Shown: positions 21,583 through 33,391, counted from the first letter of the stretch. The stretch: DNA of 46,057 bases from Tritrichomonas foetus (GCA_001839685.1 MLAK01000853.1:8553-54609); one strand, 5' to 3'. The notes: generated from the letters alone by a model not told the origin. Numbers and translations: made by a program.

Positions 21583-23395
21583 GAAGACTTTTTATTTTCT
21601 ATCGTTATTTTCAAAACAATTGAGCATTCAGAAAAATTTAGACGAATACGTAATTTTGTGAACCAAAAATTTTCCTTCATGAATTTTGTGAAAGTTTGTT
21701 TATTTATTTTGTGAATTTATCCAAAAATATTCGAGGAAACTACATAGGACGTGCTACTCATTTTTATGAAGAAAAATGAATCTATCCACTGCTACTACTA
21801 CTAATACTCCGGCTCCTAAAAAACAAAAAAAGAAAAAAAAAAAATTCTATGAAATGAATTGAATTGAATTATGTCTTCCATATTTTCTGAAAGATTGCCT
21901 TTTGAATTAATCAATATATTTTGACATAACTGTCAATTTTTGTGAATCATTATGAAAATATATATTCAATCCCTCAATCATACAAAAATTGTGATCTATA
22001 TGTATTAAATGCCATAAAATAAATTTGATTGTTATGCAATAACCAAAGGATAAGAATGAATATCATTATTTGAGAAAATAAAAAACAACACAAAAATATG
22101 AGAAATTCAGAAAAAATAATTTCATTTTCAGAAGATTGTTTTATTGAAAAAAACACAGTCGTTTCAATGATTTATCTCAAAGTTATTTAAGATTCACAAT
22201 TACAATCAGAAATTTATTTATGTCAACTCTATTTTTCTAAACAATGATCTCATTATTCACAATTTTCATTGAGATAGACAAAAAATTTTTTTTATCATCA
22301 TTCGCTTCAATGTCGACTTAATGTTTTGAATATTAGAGAAGGAAAGATATGGTGAAATTTAAATCAATTTTAAAATTCATAATTGTGAATATTTCAATTT
22401 GAATTCAATACAAAAATAAATTTTTCTGTTGTTCTTTCAATTATCAATTGCGCTCAAAGGATCTAACAGAGATTCATCAGCTCATTTAGCTTCGAAAATG
22501 TCACAAAAACTTGACACAATAGTTAGTTTCCCAACTGGTTCACTCGTCATCGAATGTGATAATTTGGATCAAACATCGATCCAGAAGAAAGAGCATTGAA
22601 GGCCATATTAAATAAATAATTACTTCAAATTCCCTATTAAAATTATACTGTGATTAGAGATGGCTTGTCAAAATAATCTTTATTCAATAATTTGACCTTA
22701 TCTTTTTAGAGTTTCTTATCATTTACAATGGTTCATTGTTGCTTTTTATCATATAAATAACCCATTTATTTCATCACAATTCGATAATTTTTGGAAATTT
22801 ATAACTGAGATTAAATGACACAACGGGCAACTTTTTAGTGAACTATAACTATGATAAGGAATATTTCAGTTAAATAGACCAATAAAACACATTATTAACT
22901 AATCATATCATCAATTATTTTCTGAAACTTGAGCAAATTCGACGATAAACTTAAAGAAAGCCTAATTAGTCAAGTAAAATATATTTTTGTAAAATAAATC
23001 CCAATTAATTTCATAAATTGAGATGTGGCTTTCATCCAATACAATTTAGAAAATCTATATCTTAAAAATTTCAACATATTGCATGTCAGTTTTTATCAGT
23101 GTTTCAAATTGAGATTGTTCAGAATTTATTAATAAAAAAACAAAATATCTTGTATGGGATTAATTAATCTAAGTGATTAAAGTTTTTATTAACAACTAAA
23201 AGCCATTCAAGTGACTGTTGATTTCTTAATATCTCATTGAGCTTCATGAAGAAATTCCCCAATTAAGCTTTGCCATAGATTTTGTTTTGTGATGATAGCA
23301 AATGAATATCACAATTTTACGAAAAATATAAGCTTGAGGTGAAAATTTGACACAAATTGTCTTATCGTCAAAAGTGTCAAAATTAATCATCTTTC
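21583..23395. other. Divergent spacer, nothing recognised
   Basis: 1.8 kb between the start of the AGC kinase (minus) and the start of the UBR-box gene (plus). It must hold both promoters. It is very AT-rich, with no coding relic I trust. TCATCTTTC directly before the ATG at 23396 could be an initiator. Confidence 0.55.
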
Positions 23396-26300
23396 ATGAA
23401 TTTTCTTAATTCTCCGATTTTTATAAAGAAGGATATTCTTTCTAAACTGTTCAGTTCTACTCTAGAGCCGACGGTGGACAATGTAAACTTTGTTTGGAAT
23501 TTTGCAGCTTCGTTTAATTACATATTGCCCGACCTTTCCGACGACGCGATCGATTTTTGGATTTCTCTTTTGCCTTTTATTAGAAAACTAATACTTGCTC
23601 AAGAATCGGATATTAATTTAATTCAAATTACAGCAATTTTACAAGTCAGTTATATCGCGACTCAAATCGAACTACTTTGCGCCAAAAGAAACAAAAAAAT
23701 TCCCGATTTACTAAAAGTTTTAGAAGGTTATGAAATAATAAACCCAAAAAAAACAGAAAATATTATTATTATCGATTTGCCAATAATTCAATCAATTATA
23801 GTGCAAGCTTTAGTTTTTGATACAATTAGACAAGTGAAAATGTTCCAAAATATTCATAAATTTAGAATTCCAAAATACGCTTCAATTGTGCATAATTCGA
23901 TAATTTTATCACTTTTAATTTGCAAACAATATCATCAAACATTTCCCCCATCTTTTCTAGAGTTTAAAAAAAGAACAAGATTTACTTTTGATTTCCCTAC
24001 AGATAAACTTACGTTTTCAATACCAAAATATGACGATCCATTTACTTTTATCCTTCTAAGATCCATACTTGAAGGTTCCACAAATATTCACATCAATCGT
24101 CCTTTCTTTCAATCTTCTACAATCGCAGAAATAGTTGAAACATTAAATACATCTCAAAAAGTTGATCAAGCTATATATTATGATGCTTTAGTTTATTTTG
24201 AAAGTACGCCTGTTCCATTTTCTATGAAATTATGTAATAGCCAATATTCGAGTCTCCTTTTCCTAATGACGATTGAAGGTTGCTTTGATCATCGCATTGA
24301 ATTTGAAAAACATTTACCTTTTCACTTTTCAGACAATTTTTTGATGTGTTATTCATTTATGAAATGTTTTTCAGATACGACAAACTTTGACAAAATAATT
24401 GAAAAACAAATGACATCATTATTTAGCATAATTGGTTATGTGAATTCGAAAATGAAACCAAAACCATTAGAAATAATTTTAAACGAAAAGGCAAAAATTT
24501 CTGATAAGCTTTTAGCACTTGCTTCAATTTCCATCAAAAATATTCCAGATAAGGATTTTGAACAAATCATATTATTTTGGACATTAAATGTTATAAAAAC
24601 CATCAAATTAATAGAAAATCAACAAGAAGGAAGGAAATTAGATGTTGATTTGATTGTTGCTTTGATTTTTATTTGTAGAAATTCAATTTTAGCTTATAAA
24701 AAAGGGAATAATTCATTTAGTAATTCAATACTTTGCTCAATCGTAAAATTAGATGATGTTGAATTTCAAGAAGTACCAAATATTTACCCAGAAACAAGAC
24801 TTTTTTTTGATAAAGATTTAATTTTAAAGACTTTGAAATATTGCGAAATTGATTTTAATTCGAATTCAATACGTGAAATAGTAAGAAGAACACTTTTGAT
24901 ATCGATGCTTGATCTATGTGACACAAATATTGAATTTATCTGCGAGGCCAATCCAGATTATAATTTTGAAGAACAAGAAAAACAAATTCCATTTCAAAAT
25001 CCAATGAACTTCCTTTTAATTCGCTATTTTTATGAACAAATTTTCCAAGTAAAAGTCAAAAGGAAATCTTACCATGAGAGCGCATTTCAAAATATCATCA
25101 ATAAATTTTTGCCTAAACAACAGACAACAGAAAATTTATCCTCCAACGAAAATCTAAATCCCAATGAAAATTTATATAAGACAGAAAATTTGTATGACGA
25201 TGTGTTTTTACCTTTAATTTATTTATCAGGTGTTCAGATTCCAATTGATAATTTGATTTTTTCACGTAAAGACTTGTTTTTACCAATGTATTTAAGTGAC
25301 TCCTTTTCTAATTCACTTCATAATTTTTCAGAAAATGAAATTCTGAAATCCTTTAACATTGTTAGTTTTGTTATCACCAATCTTCAATCAGAGGTCGAAA
25401 ATTTACTTACTTATTCTTCTTATGACAACAAAGACGCCGCACTTCAACTTTTAGATCATAAAGAGTGCTTACCACAATTAAGAAATAATAACTATTATCA
25501 TATTTTATTGCACACTCTTCTCAGTGATTCTGAGCCTGATTTCAATTCCGATCAATATTTCGAAATTCCAGAAATTTTCACAGCCGCAAAACTTTTCAAA
25601 TGTAAAGAATTTCCTCCAACTGAATTGCTAATTCAGTATGTAAAAAATGCCTATTCATTTTTAATTGAAGAGACTTTGTTTTTTGAATCAGAAGTCGATC
25701 AATTTCTTATTTTAAGTGGTAATAAGCAAGATACAGTGAAAATTTATGAAGATATCAAAGACTTCTTTTATGATGTTAATACATTAAATGCTGTAAATAC
25801 GATTCTTTATTATACTGTTAAGTTTTTAAATAAAAAATTTACAAAAGATAAATTATTGGATGAATTTCCTGAAATGATTCACTATTTCAGCGATATTGCA
25901 CTACATGGATTAGTTTCCAAAAAAATAAAAGAACTATTACCTGCACCTGAAGAAGGAAGAGATACTTTTTGGATTCTTTCTTTACTGTCGAGCAATTTTG
26001 AATGCTCTTCTAAAATATCACATATTACACATATTGATTCAAAATACTATTTACCAATTATTCAATATTTAATACTCAGATTGGATGTCATAAGTTTGAT
26101 GGCATTGTTTGACACTTTTCCACAAACTTTCTATGACACAGTATCAACAGATTATTTTTATCTTGCGCTGGATTTATTCATTAAAGCAAGCTGCAATGAT
26201 GGAATTAATAGAATCACATCATTTCTCATGGAAAAAGATCGAGATCATTTTATCAAATATGTTTGCGATATAATTCTTCAATATCCTTCAGATTCATTGG

Positions 26301-28849
26301 CACTACTTAAGAAATTCAAACTTAATCAAGAATCAGCTATCAAATTTATTTCATTATTACCGGATTTTACAGATCCTCTTTCATCTGATATTGTTTCCAT
26401 TATAGCAACACTTTTACAGTCACTTCCACACACCTTACTCCATTACACATCTGAAAATACACACAGCTCATCAAATAATAGTAAACCACTGTTTGGATGG
26501 GCAGAAGATCATGAGACACAAGGAAATCAGGAAGGGACAATAAACATTTGGGAAGAACAAAAAGAATTAAAATGTGAAAATGACAATATTGAAAACCATG
26601 TTGCTTTTTGTTGTCATACTTGTCAAACACAAGACAGGTACATTTGTACCTCATGTGCAATGAAATGTCATAAAGGACATAAAATCTCATATGTCAAAAA
26701 ATGCCAATATCGTTGTCATTGTCATGAAAATGGCCAATGTTTTTTTGATAAGCATACAAATAATTCACTCAATGAAAATTCTAGTAAATCTGCACCAACA
26801 ACAAAATTATGTGATCTGTTAATCACACTTTCCAAAGTTAATGAAAAAATTGCAACAAATACTTTAATGAATGAAGTAACTAAAAGATTCTCCAAACCAA
26901 TCGAAAATTGTGAATTCTTGCCTTTAGATACCGAAAGTGTACTTCCAAGACTTTATTTTGTTTCTAAAAAACTAGATTTTCTCGATATTTCAAAAGCAAC
27001 TTCATGTTATAATGGAAATAATGTACAACAATATAAGAAGCGATGTTCATATATTCCTTTAAGGCTCGCTGAATACTGTAAAGGCAATATCATTGTAGCT
27101 GCTGGAAAAACATTATTTTTCTATAGTGATTCTAATTATGAACTTTTGTTCCACCGTACATTGAAAGATGAAGTTGTTAGTATTAAAGTAGATAATTTCG
27201 ATCATATTATTCTTACGTCACTTAAATCCATAACTGTATTAAATTCAAGCGATTATACAGAAATTTTAAGAATAGCACCATCAATTGAACAAAACAATTG
27301 CATTTTAATTGCAGAAACTCCAATTGAAAATCGACTTGCTATTGTTACTAAAACATATGTAAATATTTATTCATTTTCAGATTCAGCAACTCCAATTGAA
27401 ACTTATAGTGTTAATAAAGATTATTTAACTTCCGCTGTTTTTGCTCAATATAATGATAAACCATATGGCATATTTGCTTGCAATTCCGGGAAAATTGCGA
27501 TTCAAATGCTTGGAAACAACGGTAAATTCACTTTTTCAAAGTTTTCCAAACTTCCTTCAAGATTTGTTTCAATTTTCATTTCTTATTCTCCACAATGCAA
27601 TCTATTTTTCATTGCTGCTCCTGGCACGTCACTTCAATATTGTAGACTTGAAAATATCTTCGATATTTCACCGCAACCAACGAATCAAATTAAAGTTGAT
27701 AGCTTTTCAGGTGAGCTTGTTTTTTATGATACTTTTCCAGATGTTTCATCTCTACTTTTATTCATTAATCCATCATCAGGAGCACTTTTTACCATAGAAT
27801 TCACTGATTCGTGTATAGAAGTAGCTTCAATAGAGGGAATGAAAAATGGAAAAACTTTGAAATTGTTTGAAAATACAATACAACTATATTCGATTGTTAC
27901 AACGCCTTCGAGTGCTTTTGGAATTTCCATAAACGGGACTTTGATGTCACTTTTAGGAACAGAATCTGAACTCCAGAAAGAAGAGTACCAAGTACCAGCA
28001 TCTTTCTGGTCAAATTGTGAAGTTGCTACAACTGATCAAGCAGAAATAACTGGAACAGATACAACACAAAACTATAATACGCTGTTTCATGATAGTGTTG
28101 CCTTTTTCCATACTTCTGTTTCACATAAAGTTATGACCCTTTCACTTAAAGATCAATCTTATTCAATTGTTGGATTTATGCTTTCATTTGGTGGACATGG
28201 TGCAAATCATAGGCCTTCTTACATTTCTGTCTATGGAAGACAATATAATTGTGGGAAAGAAGTAAATTACATGGTGCCTTTAATGCCAACTGAAGTTAAA
28301 CCCGGAAAAAAATTAGACATAGAATTTTCTAATTCTGCAACAGCAGAGATAGCCATGCAAGGAATTAGAATTTTCATTATTAAAAGTGAGAAAATCTTAC
28401 CATTTTTACAAACAGTATTACGATCAAATGAATCATGTAAGTCTTTACTTGATTTTGATGATATTAATATAAATCCTTCAAAAAAAATTGAAACGATTTG
28501 CTTCCATCTAATATCTTCAATTATTCCGAGAGAAGATGAAGAAATTAATAAAGAATCATTTTTGCAGGTAGTTGAAATGATGTACACGAATGAAAGCTTT
28601 TCTTTATATACCAGAAGTGCAATTGTTAGAATTGTAAAAATTCAACCAAGTTTTCTAAATATTTGGGTCGATAAACTGAAAGAAATGATTATAAATAGAA
28701 CAATTGATAACAAATTATGGGATGATGCATGGAGAGACTATTATTTGCTGCCTGATGAGTCGAAGGCACAAATTAAGGATATTATTTGGGATTCATGTCC
28801 ACAACTTGGATCAGCAGACTCAATAATTTCGGCGTTCACTTTTATGTAA
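23396..28849 (+). CDS. Large UBR-box zinc finger protein (UBR4/BIG-like)
   Basis: An uninterrupted 1817-residue frame. Residues ~1058-1118 form a UBR box: paired Cys/His ligands in CENDNIENHVAFCCHTCQTQ, then YICTSCAMKCHKGHKISYVK and CQYRCHCHENGQC, matching in spacing the zinc-binding N-degron recognition domain of UBR4/BIG/Poe proteins, including the HKGH core. N-terminal to it are ~1000 residues of leucine-rich helical repeat-like sequence; C-terminal are ~350 residues of beta-rich, propeller-like sequence and a segment LSFGGHGANHRPSYISVYGR that resembles a beta-sandwich. UBR4 is an E3 ligase subunit of ~5000 residues in animals and plants; this protein is far shorter and I see no RING or HECT domain, so it may recognise substrates only. 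The start follows TCATCTTTC and the stop is TAAA. Confidence 0.88.
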   Translation: MNFLNSPIFIKKDILSKLFSSTLEPTVDNVNFVWNFAASFNYILPDLSDDAIDFWISLLPFIRKLILAQESDINLIQITAILQVSYIATQIELLCAKRNKKIPDLLKVLEGYEIINPKKTENIIIIDLPIIQSIIVQALVFDTIRQVKMFQNIHKFRIPKYASIVHNSIILSLLICKQYHQTFPPSFLEFKKRTRFTFDFPTDKLTFSIPKYDDPFTFILLRSILEGSTNIHINRPFFQSSTIAEIVETLNTSQKVDQAIYYDALVYFESTPVPFSMKLCNSQYSSLLFLMTIEGCFDHRIEFEKHLPFHFSDNFLMCYSFMKCFSDTTNFDKIIEKQMTSLFSIIGYVNSKMKPKPLEIILNEKAKISDKLLALASISIKNIPDKDFEQIILFWTLNVIKTIKLIENQQEGRKLDVDLIVALIFICRNSILAYKKGNNSFSNSILCSIVKLDDVEFQEVPNIYPETRLFFDKDLILKTLKYCEIDFNSNSIREIVRRTLLISMLDLCDTNIEFICEANPDYNFEEQEKQIPFQNPMNFLLIRYFYEQIFQVKVKRKSYHESAFQNIINKFLPKQQTTENLSSNENLNPNENLYKTENLYDDVFLPLIYLSGVQIPIDNLIFSRKDLFLPMYLSDSFSNSLHNFSENEILKSFNIVSFVITNLQSEVENLLTYSSYDNKDAALQLLDHKECLPQLRNNNYYHILLHTLLSDSEPDFNSDQYFEIPEIFTAAKLFKCKEFPPTELLIQYVKNAYSFLIEETLFFESEVDQFLILSGNKQDTVKIYEDIKDFFYDVNTLNAVNTILYYTVKFLNKKFTKDKLLDEFPEMIHYFSDIALHGLVSKKIKELLPAPEEGRDTFWILSLLSSNFECSSKISHITHIDSKYYLPIIQYLILRLDVISLMALFDTFPQTFYDTVSTDYFYLALDLFIKASCNDGINRITSFLMEKDRDHFIKYVCDIILQYPSDSLALLKKFKLNQESAIKFISLLPDFTDPLSSDIVSIIATLLQSLPHTLLHYTSENTHSSSNNSKPLFGWAEDHETQGNQEGTINIWEEQKELKCENDNIENHVAFCCHTCQTQDRYICTSCAMKCHKGHKISYVKKCQYRCHCHENGQCFFDKHTNNSLNENSSKSAPTTKLCDLLITLSKVNEKIATNTLMNEVTKRFSKPIENCEFLPLDTESVLPRLYFVSKKLDFLDISKATSCYNGNNVQQYKKRCSYIPLRLAEYCKGNIIVAAGKTLFFYSDSNYELLFHRTLKDEVVSIKVDNFDHIILTSLKSITVLNSSDYTEILRIAPSIEQNNCILIAETPIENRLAIVTKTYVNIYSFSDSATPIETYSVNKDYLTSAVFAQYNDKPYGIFACNSGKIAIQMLGNNGKFTFSKFSKLPSRFVSIFISYSPQCNLFFIAAPGTSLQYCRLENIFDISPQPTNQIKVDSFSGELVFYDTFPDVSSLLLFINPSSGALFTIEFTDSCIEVASIEGMKNGKTLKLFENTIQLYSIVTTPSSAFGISINGTLMSLLGTESELQKEEYQVPASFWSNCEVATTDQAEITGTDTTQNYNTLFHDSVAFFHTSVSHKVMTLSLKDQSYSIVGFMLSFGGHGANHRPSYISVYGRQYNCGKEVNYMVPLMPTEVKPGKKLDIEFSNSATAEIAMQGIRIFIIKSEKILPFLQTVLRSNESCKSLLDFDDININPSKKIETICFHLISSIIPREDEEINKESFLQVVEMMYTNESFSLYTRSAIVRIVKIQPSFLNIWVDKLKEMIINRTIDNKLWDDAWRDYYLLPDESKAQIKDIIWDSCPQLGSADSIISAFTFM

Positions 28850-29246
28850 ATATGTTTTTATTTTCACATCTTTCTTTCTTCTTCAATTTTTATTTATAAG
28901 TTTTGAGAAACATTAGTCATTTAAGTATCTAGAATCTCAAGTTGAAAATGAATTATCAAAATGAGTGAATCATTATATGTTTTTCTTTCTTAATCATATT
29001 CTCCTAAAAAAATAAAAAAAAAATACCAAATGCTCATCAAATAAATCAAGAATTTTCATATAAGACGACTAATTTGGATCATATAAATAACACATTTGAA
29101 GTTTTCCATATTATATTGTTCTTTAACTTGAACTTAAATGACCAAAATTAGAACATGAGTAGAGATATAGCTGTTTTTTGACATATGCATAATTAAATAG
29201 AGGCTTCGAATAGATTTCAATTATAATTTGGCCAAATATATATTAA

Positions 29247-29861
29247 ATGTCACAAGACGTAGAATCGTCACAACAAAAAAGAATATCAAGAACTCCAACA
29301 CCCAACACGAATCCAAATCGCGAAAAAACTCCATCTGTTTCACCAAAAACTCCAGTAAGAAAGCCAAAACCAATATCAAGTTTTTATATCGTTCTCTTTT
29401 CTGTTCTTTCTTTCATTGCTTTAATTATTGCAATTCTTTCCGTGCAGCCAGAAAATTATTGTATCGAAGGTGAAATGATTTGCAAAGATTGCCCCGAAAA
29501 TGCAAATTGCTCGAAAAACTCTTTTGAATGCTTTGAAGGCTTCCTCAAAAACAACGAACAATGTTTGAAAACAAATTTGACAGAAGAATCAATTCAAAAT
29601 CTTCATTTCCAAATCGGCAAATTAATAAAAGAAGGAACCAAAAAGGTCGACCAAATAGCACAAAAAATTAATGATACTCAAGAAGAAGGAGATTTAATAG
29701 CTGCTATTTTATATGACGATGAATATCTTATCGAAAATAATTTTGTCATTAAAAAACCTCCACAACTTGATCCAAAGTTTATGTGGACCCTTTTCTTTCT
29801 ATTCTTTGCATTTTTGCTTGCTTCCCTCGAACAGTTCTTCTACAAAAAATATTTCTGTTAA
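29247..29861 (+). CDS. Probable Man1/Src1-type (MSC domain) inner nuclear membrane protein
   Basis: 204 residues. A basic, Ser/Thr/Pro-rich N-terminus (with SP and TP sites) is followed by one membrane helix (44-65), then a short Cys-rich segment with cysteines at 72, 79, 82, 88, 95 and 106 reading CKDCPENANCSK...CFEGF, a charged helical stretch, and a second hydrophobic helix near residues 178-198 close to the C-terminus. Two membrane spans flanking a CxxCPxxAxC...CxxGF module is the layout of the Man1-Src1 C-terminal domain of inner nuclear membrane proteins, where the Cys-rich part lies in the perinuclear space. The family assignment is from memory of that pattern and is tentative; an unrelated Cys-rich membrane protein is possible. 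It has no LEM domain. The stop is TAAA. Confidence 0.65.
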   Translation: MSQDVESSQQKRISRTPTPNTNPNREKTPSVSPKTPVRKPKPISSFYIVLFSVLSFIALIIAILSVQPENYCIEGEMICKDCPENANCSKNSFECFEGFLKNNEQCLKTNLTEESIQNLHFQIGKLIKEGTKKVDQIAQKINDTQEEGDLIAAILYDDEYLIENNFVIKKPPQLDPKFMWTLFFLFFAFLLASLEQFFYKKYFC

Positions 29862-30494
29862 ATAAAAATAATGTCCTTTATTTTTTTATTATACAAGATT
29901 TATTTTTGATGGGATTTTCTATTTCACTAGAAACATATTTGAATAAAAGTATATGTGCACAATAGAGCATCAGATGTTTACTTAGCAAACTAACGAAGAC
30001 GAAGTACGAGGTGAGGAATGGAATCGCATATGATGGAATATATTTTGGTGATTGTTGGATATTCGTTCTGTATCTATGATAATTGTTGCAGAAGGAGAAC
30101 TTTAACAGTAGAGTCAACGCAAACATCAACTAAGTAATCATCAATAGATAAATTATATATATTCAATTATTGAAGTGACTGTATATATAATGATGAAATG
30201 ATTGCATTGAGAGCAACCTTAAGATGTGATTTTAGACAAACGTTGACATCAATAAACGTTTATTCATTTTGATACTTAGAGTTAATATTAAGTCACAGCT
30301 TATGAAAAGAATCCCACACAGTTAGTTGTGCAACTTTAGATCCATGATTTAAAAAATTATCTATTATGCATAAGAAAATCTATTGACAGTTCAAAAGATC
30401 GAATTTATGGAGTCATGATTGATCAAAATATTAAACATAATTTTCAACAAATTGTAACAAAATAAATTCTATTTTATTAACATAAATATACGTT
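29862..30494. other. Convergent 3' spacer, nothing recognised
   Basis: About 630 bases between the 3' ends of the MSC-like gene (plus) and the SPRY gene (minus). A minus-strand ORF at 29878-30129 has no recognisable features. Confidence 0.5.
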
Positions 30495-33089
30495 TTATAC
30501 AGGAATATACAACATTTCCTTCTCATTAAACTCAATCTCAGTTGTTAATGGTGAGCATTCAAAACCTTCATCAGTTTCATTGGAAGATTGATAATAATGA
30601 AAAGGCAATTCTGTATCATTTATAACCTCATTAGTATTTACTGAACTTGTTTTAGTTTTAGTTTCAAATTCATATGTATTATTCAACGTCATGCATAAAT
30701 GCATCAATATCGGATGCATTTTACAAACATTAGCAGCTTCAAAATATGAACCACAGTCATTTTTTTTGCTGTGTGGGATCGATCCATGATATCCAGTGAA
30801 ATTCAAAGGATATTTTCTTCCACCTTCAACCAAACCAGTAAAACTTCGACAAATGAATCCTTTTTTCCTTCGTGAACCAAATGAATAAAATGGCTCATAT
30901 CTGATTTTTGCATTTGTTGGAATTTGTACAAATTTATTACCATCCCAACCAATTATGTTGTTATTCAATTCACTTTTTCCAAGCACTAGAGAAAGTTTTG
31001 GTTGATTACCAAATTTAACAATATCTAAAAACTTAAACTTATCATTTTGTAATTCAACGGAATTAATTTTTCCGAATGTTGGATGCATCAGAATATTAGT
31101 TGGCATATTTTGCAAAACAATAACATTTTCATTATTATAAAAATCAAGAAGAGGTCGAAAAACAAAACCATCTTGTGTTGTTCCCAAATAAAAAGCTAGA
31201 CCTACTCTTGTTGCATATAATGTATCAATATTTCCTTTAGAAATATCAACACCAAGTAAATTCAAATGCAAAATCGGAACAATTTGTTTTTTCTCACTAA
31301 ATATAACTTTATAAACCAGTTTGAAATCAATTGGATCAGTTTCCACAAGCGGAAATGCACCTTTATATTTGTCAATATAACAATAAATTCTATTTTTTAA
31401 AGAGCCTGCAATTTTTCCTCTGAATCTTCGATCACGCGATTCAATAATATCATTTACCTCAACACCGTATTCACTTAATTTTTCATTATCTAAATTTAAA
31501 ACAAGTTTATTGAATAATTTTACAGAATTTCCTATTTCAGGTAAAGAATCATTAACACCAAAGAAAGGAGTCTCTCCAAAATTAACAATTGCAATGGGTC
31601 CCCTTTTTGAGGCTAGAGATGGATAAAGACTATCTTTAAATGTCGCTTTATTATCGTAATGAATCTTATCTATTATAAAAGAAATACTCTTATTCACAAT
31701 TTTTACCATCAATGTTGTTCCAGCACAGATGAATTCATCTGGACAACAATTTTCACCAAATCCAGAGTCATTGAAAATTTTACCATCATCACTATGAAGA
31801 CCAATGCATGCGCTGTTCCATCCAACCATTGCATTCATCAAAAAATCTTTAGGACCAAAGCCAACTGAAAGAACTTCCTTAAAATTAGAAAAATCAAGTT
31901 CAAAAAATGTAACTTCATATTCACAAGGGTCTGAAAGTTGTTTTGATGAAGCGATAGCGTGACATCCTGATTTGAAAAAATTAATCGGACAGAAAAAATT
32001 TAAAATATGAGGATCAGGAGGAAGTCCTTTATGCCAAATGGATGGATAGTCAGGATAATATATTGACCACCCTTTTGGAAGATCAACTGGGCAAAATTTG
32101 AATGGTTTTTGTCCTAAATTGATATAAAACTGACAAGCAAATGAAAATGGTTGGAGCATTGCGTAGTAATGCTTATGAATTTTTATTGTAAAGTTTGCAT
32201 CGAACCTTTTCCCGTCAATTATGAAAAAATAAATATTATTTGTTATATCAACACCAACACCGATAATCGAACCTTGTCCAATTTTGGATTGAACATTTTG
32301 GTCCCTTTTATTGAAATACAGTCTGGAATCTGGAAAATGGAAATAAGGTAATGATGATTGTGTTTGCGGACTTTTTTCAATCACATTTGGTGTTAAACCA
32401 ACTTTGAATATTGGTTCATTTGATTCATAACTTACAACAGATAAAACATTTAATTCAAAATAAACAATATTTGATCCAGGTAAAGGAAGAAGTTCATCTG
32501 ATATTAAAGAATTATTTTGTAAACTATTTGATACACTAATAACAAAATCACGCTCAATTATTCCTTTTTCGCCATTGTTCCAAAAAAAATTCTGTTTTTT
32601 TGGAAAAAAAGCTTGAAAATTCTCTTTTTTGTGAAATGATGTGCATAAAATTGTTGGAATATTTGCTGAATTAATAACATTAACAAACATCTGACAATTG
32701 TTGGACTGTACATCATATTTGTTATCATAAATCACATCATTAATATAAATATTGAGTTTTTGATTAAATATTAAAAGCCTAATTGAAACTCCTATTCCAT
32801 CATTTGGTATTTGTGGATGAATCGAACTGGATCTCATCAAATAGAGAAATTCGGAATAGTTTAATGTAAAGTTGGAATAAGGGTCACCTTTCACTCCAAA
32901 TAATATTTTTGAATCGGGCGAGATTTGAATAAAAGCGAAAGAAAAGCAAAATGACGAATCAAAATTAACAACTGATGTAGATATCGAAAAATCTCCTTTT
33001 CCAGTAGCAATTCCATTCTCGTTTAGTATGCAATTTCCATCGATTATCGGCGAAAGCGGATCATTAATGCGTGTTGGAGTTTCTGCCAT
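30495..33089 (-). CDS. Multi-SPRY-domain protein
   Basis: 864 residues, uninterrupted. At least three, probably four, SPRY-like beta-sandwiches in tandem: roughly 1-155 (ends near IPTILCTSFHK), 165-345 (IVYFELNVLSVVSYESNEP, then IGVGVDITNNIYFFIIDGKR and FYINLGQKPFKF), 385-520 (YEVTFFELDFSNFKEVLSVG, GWNSACIGLHSDDG, then IVNFGETPFFG) and a more diverged block 560-740. The recurring pattern, a VGxGxD turn, a phenylalanine-rich strand before the ligand loop, and the final NFG strand, is typical of SPRY domains that bind short peptides, often as substrate adaptors for ubiquitin ligases. No RING, SOCS box or LisH/CTLH motif is visible, so the partner is unknown. The stop is TAAA. It shares a 302-base divergent spacer with the small gene to its right. 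Confidence 0.8.
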   Translation of the reverse strand: MAETPTRINDPLSPIIDGNCILNENGIATGKGDFSISTSVVNFDSSFCFSFAFIQISPDSKILFGVKGDPYSNFTLNYSEFLYLMRSSSIHPQIPNDGIGVSIRLLIFNQKLNIYINDVIYDNKYDVQSNNCQMFVNVINSANIPTILCTSFHKKENFQAFFPKKQNFFWNNGEKGIIERDFVISVSNSLQNNSLISDELLPLPGSNIVYFELNVLSVVSYESNEPIFKVGLTPNVIEKSPQTQSSLPYFHFPDSRLYFNKRDQNVQSKIGQGSIIGVGVDITNNIYFFIIDGKRFDANFTIKIHKHYYAMLQPFSFACQFYINLGQKPFKFCPVDLPKGWSIYYPDYPSIWHKGLPPDPHILNFFCPINFFKSGCHAIASSKQLSDPCEYEVTFFELDFSNFKEVLSVGFGPKDFLMNAMVGWNSACIGLHSDDGKIFNDSGFGENCCPDEFICAGTTLMVKIVNKSISFIIDKIHYDNKATFKDSLYPSLASKRGPIAIVNFGETPFFGVNDSLPEIGNSVKLFNKLVLNLDNEKLSEYGVEVNDIIESRDRRFRGKIAGSLKNRIYCYIDKYKGAFPLVETDPIDFKLVYKVIFSEKKQIVPILHLNLLGVDISKGNIDTLYATRVGLAFYLGTTQDGFVFRPLLDFYNNENVIVLQNMPTNILMHPTFGKINSVELQNDKFKFLDIVKFGNQPKLSLVLGKSELNNNIIGWDGNKFVQIPTNAKIRYEPFYSFGSRRKKGFICRSFTGLVEGGRKYPLNFTGYHGSIPHSKKNDCGSYFEAANVCKMHPILMHLCMTLNNTYEFETKTKTSSVNTNEVINDTELPFHYYQSSNETDEGFECSPLTTEIEFNEKEMLYIPV

Positions 33090-33391
33090 AAAAATTTTGG
33101 GTATTGGCGATAATCTTTGGAACTTTTTGATAAGGTATTTGAATCAAATCATGATAGAGAATTTTGAATTCAAAAAATTTACATCAAAGCTTGCAAATAT
33201 AATATCTCAATAAATATTAACTAAATTTTTAAATAAAGTCTTTCTAAGTTTAGCTTAGATTTCAAAAAATTATTTTTTTCCGCCAAACATATAGAAATAT
33301 ATCTAAAATTATGATTTTTAACTATTCTACATTCTATGATTAAACTGAAGTCAAAAGTTGATCGATATGGTGAAATTTATCCATACTGAAT

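Noticed and set aside
26400..28587. Minus-strand frames within the UBR-box gene
   Set aside because: Antisense shadows of the 1817-residue frame.
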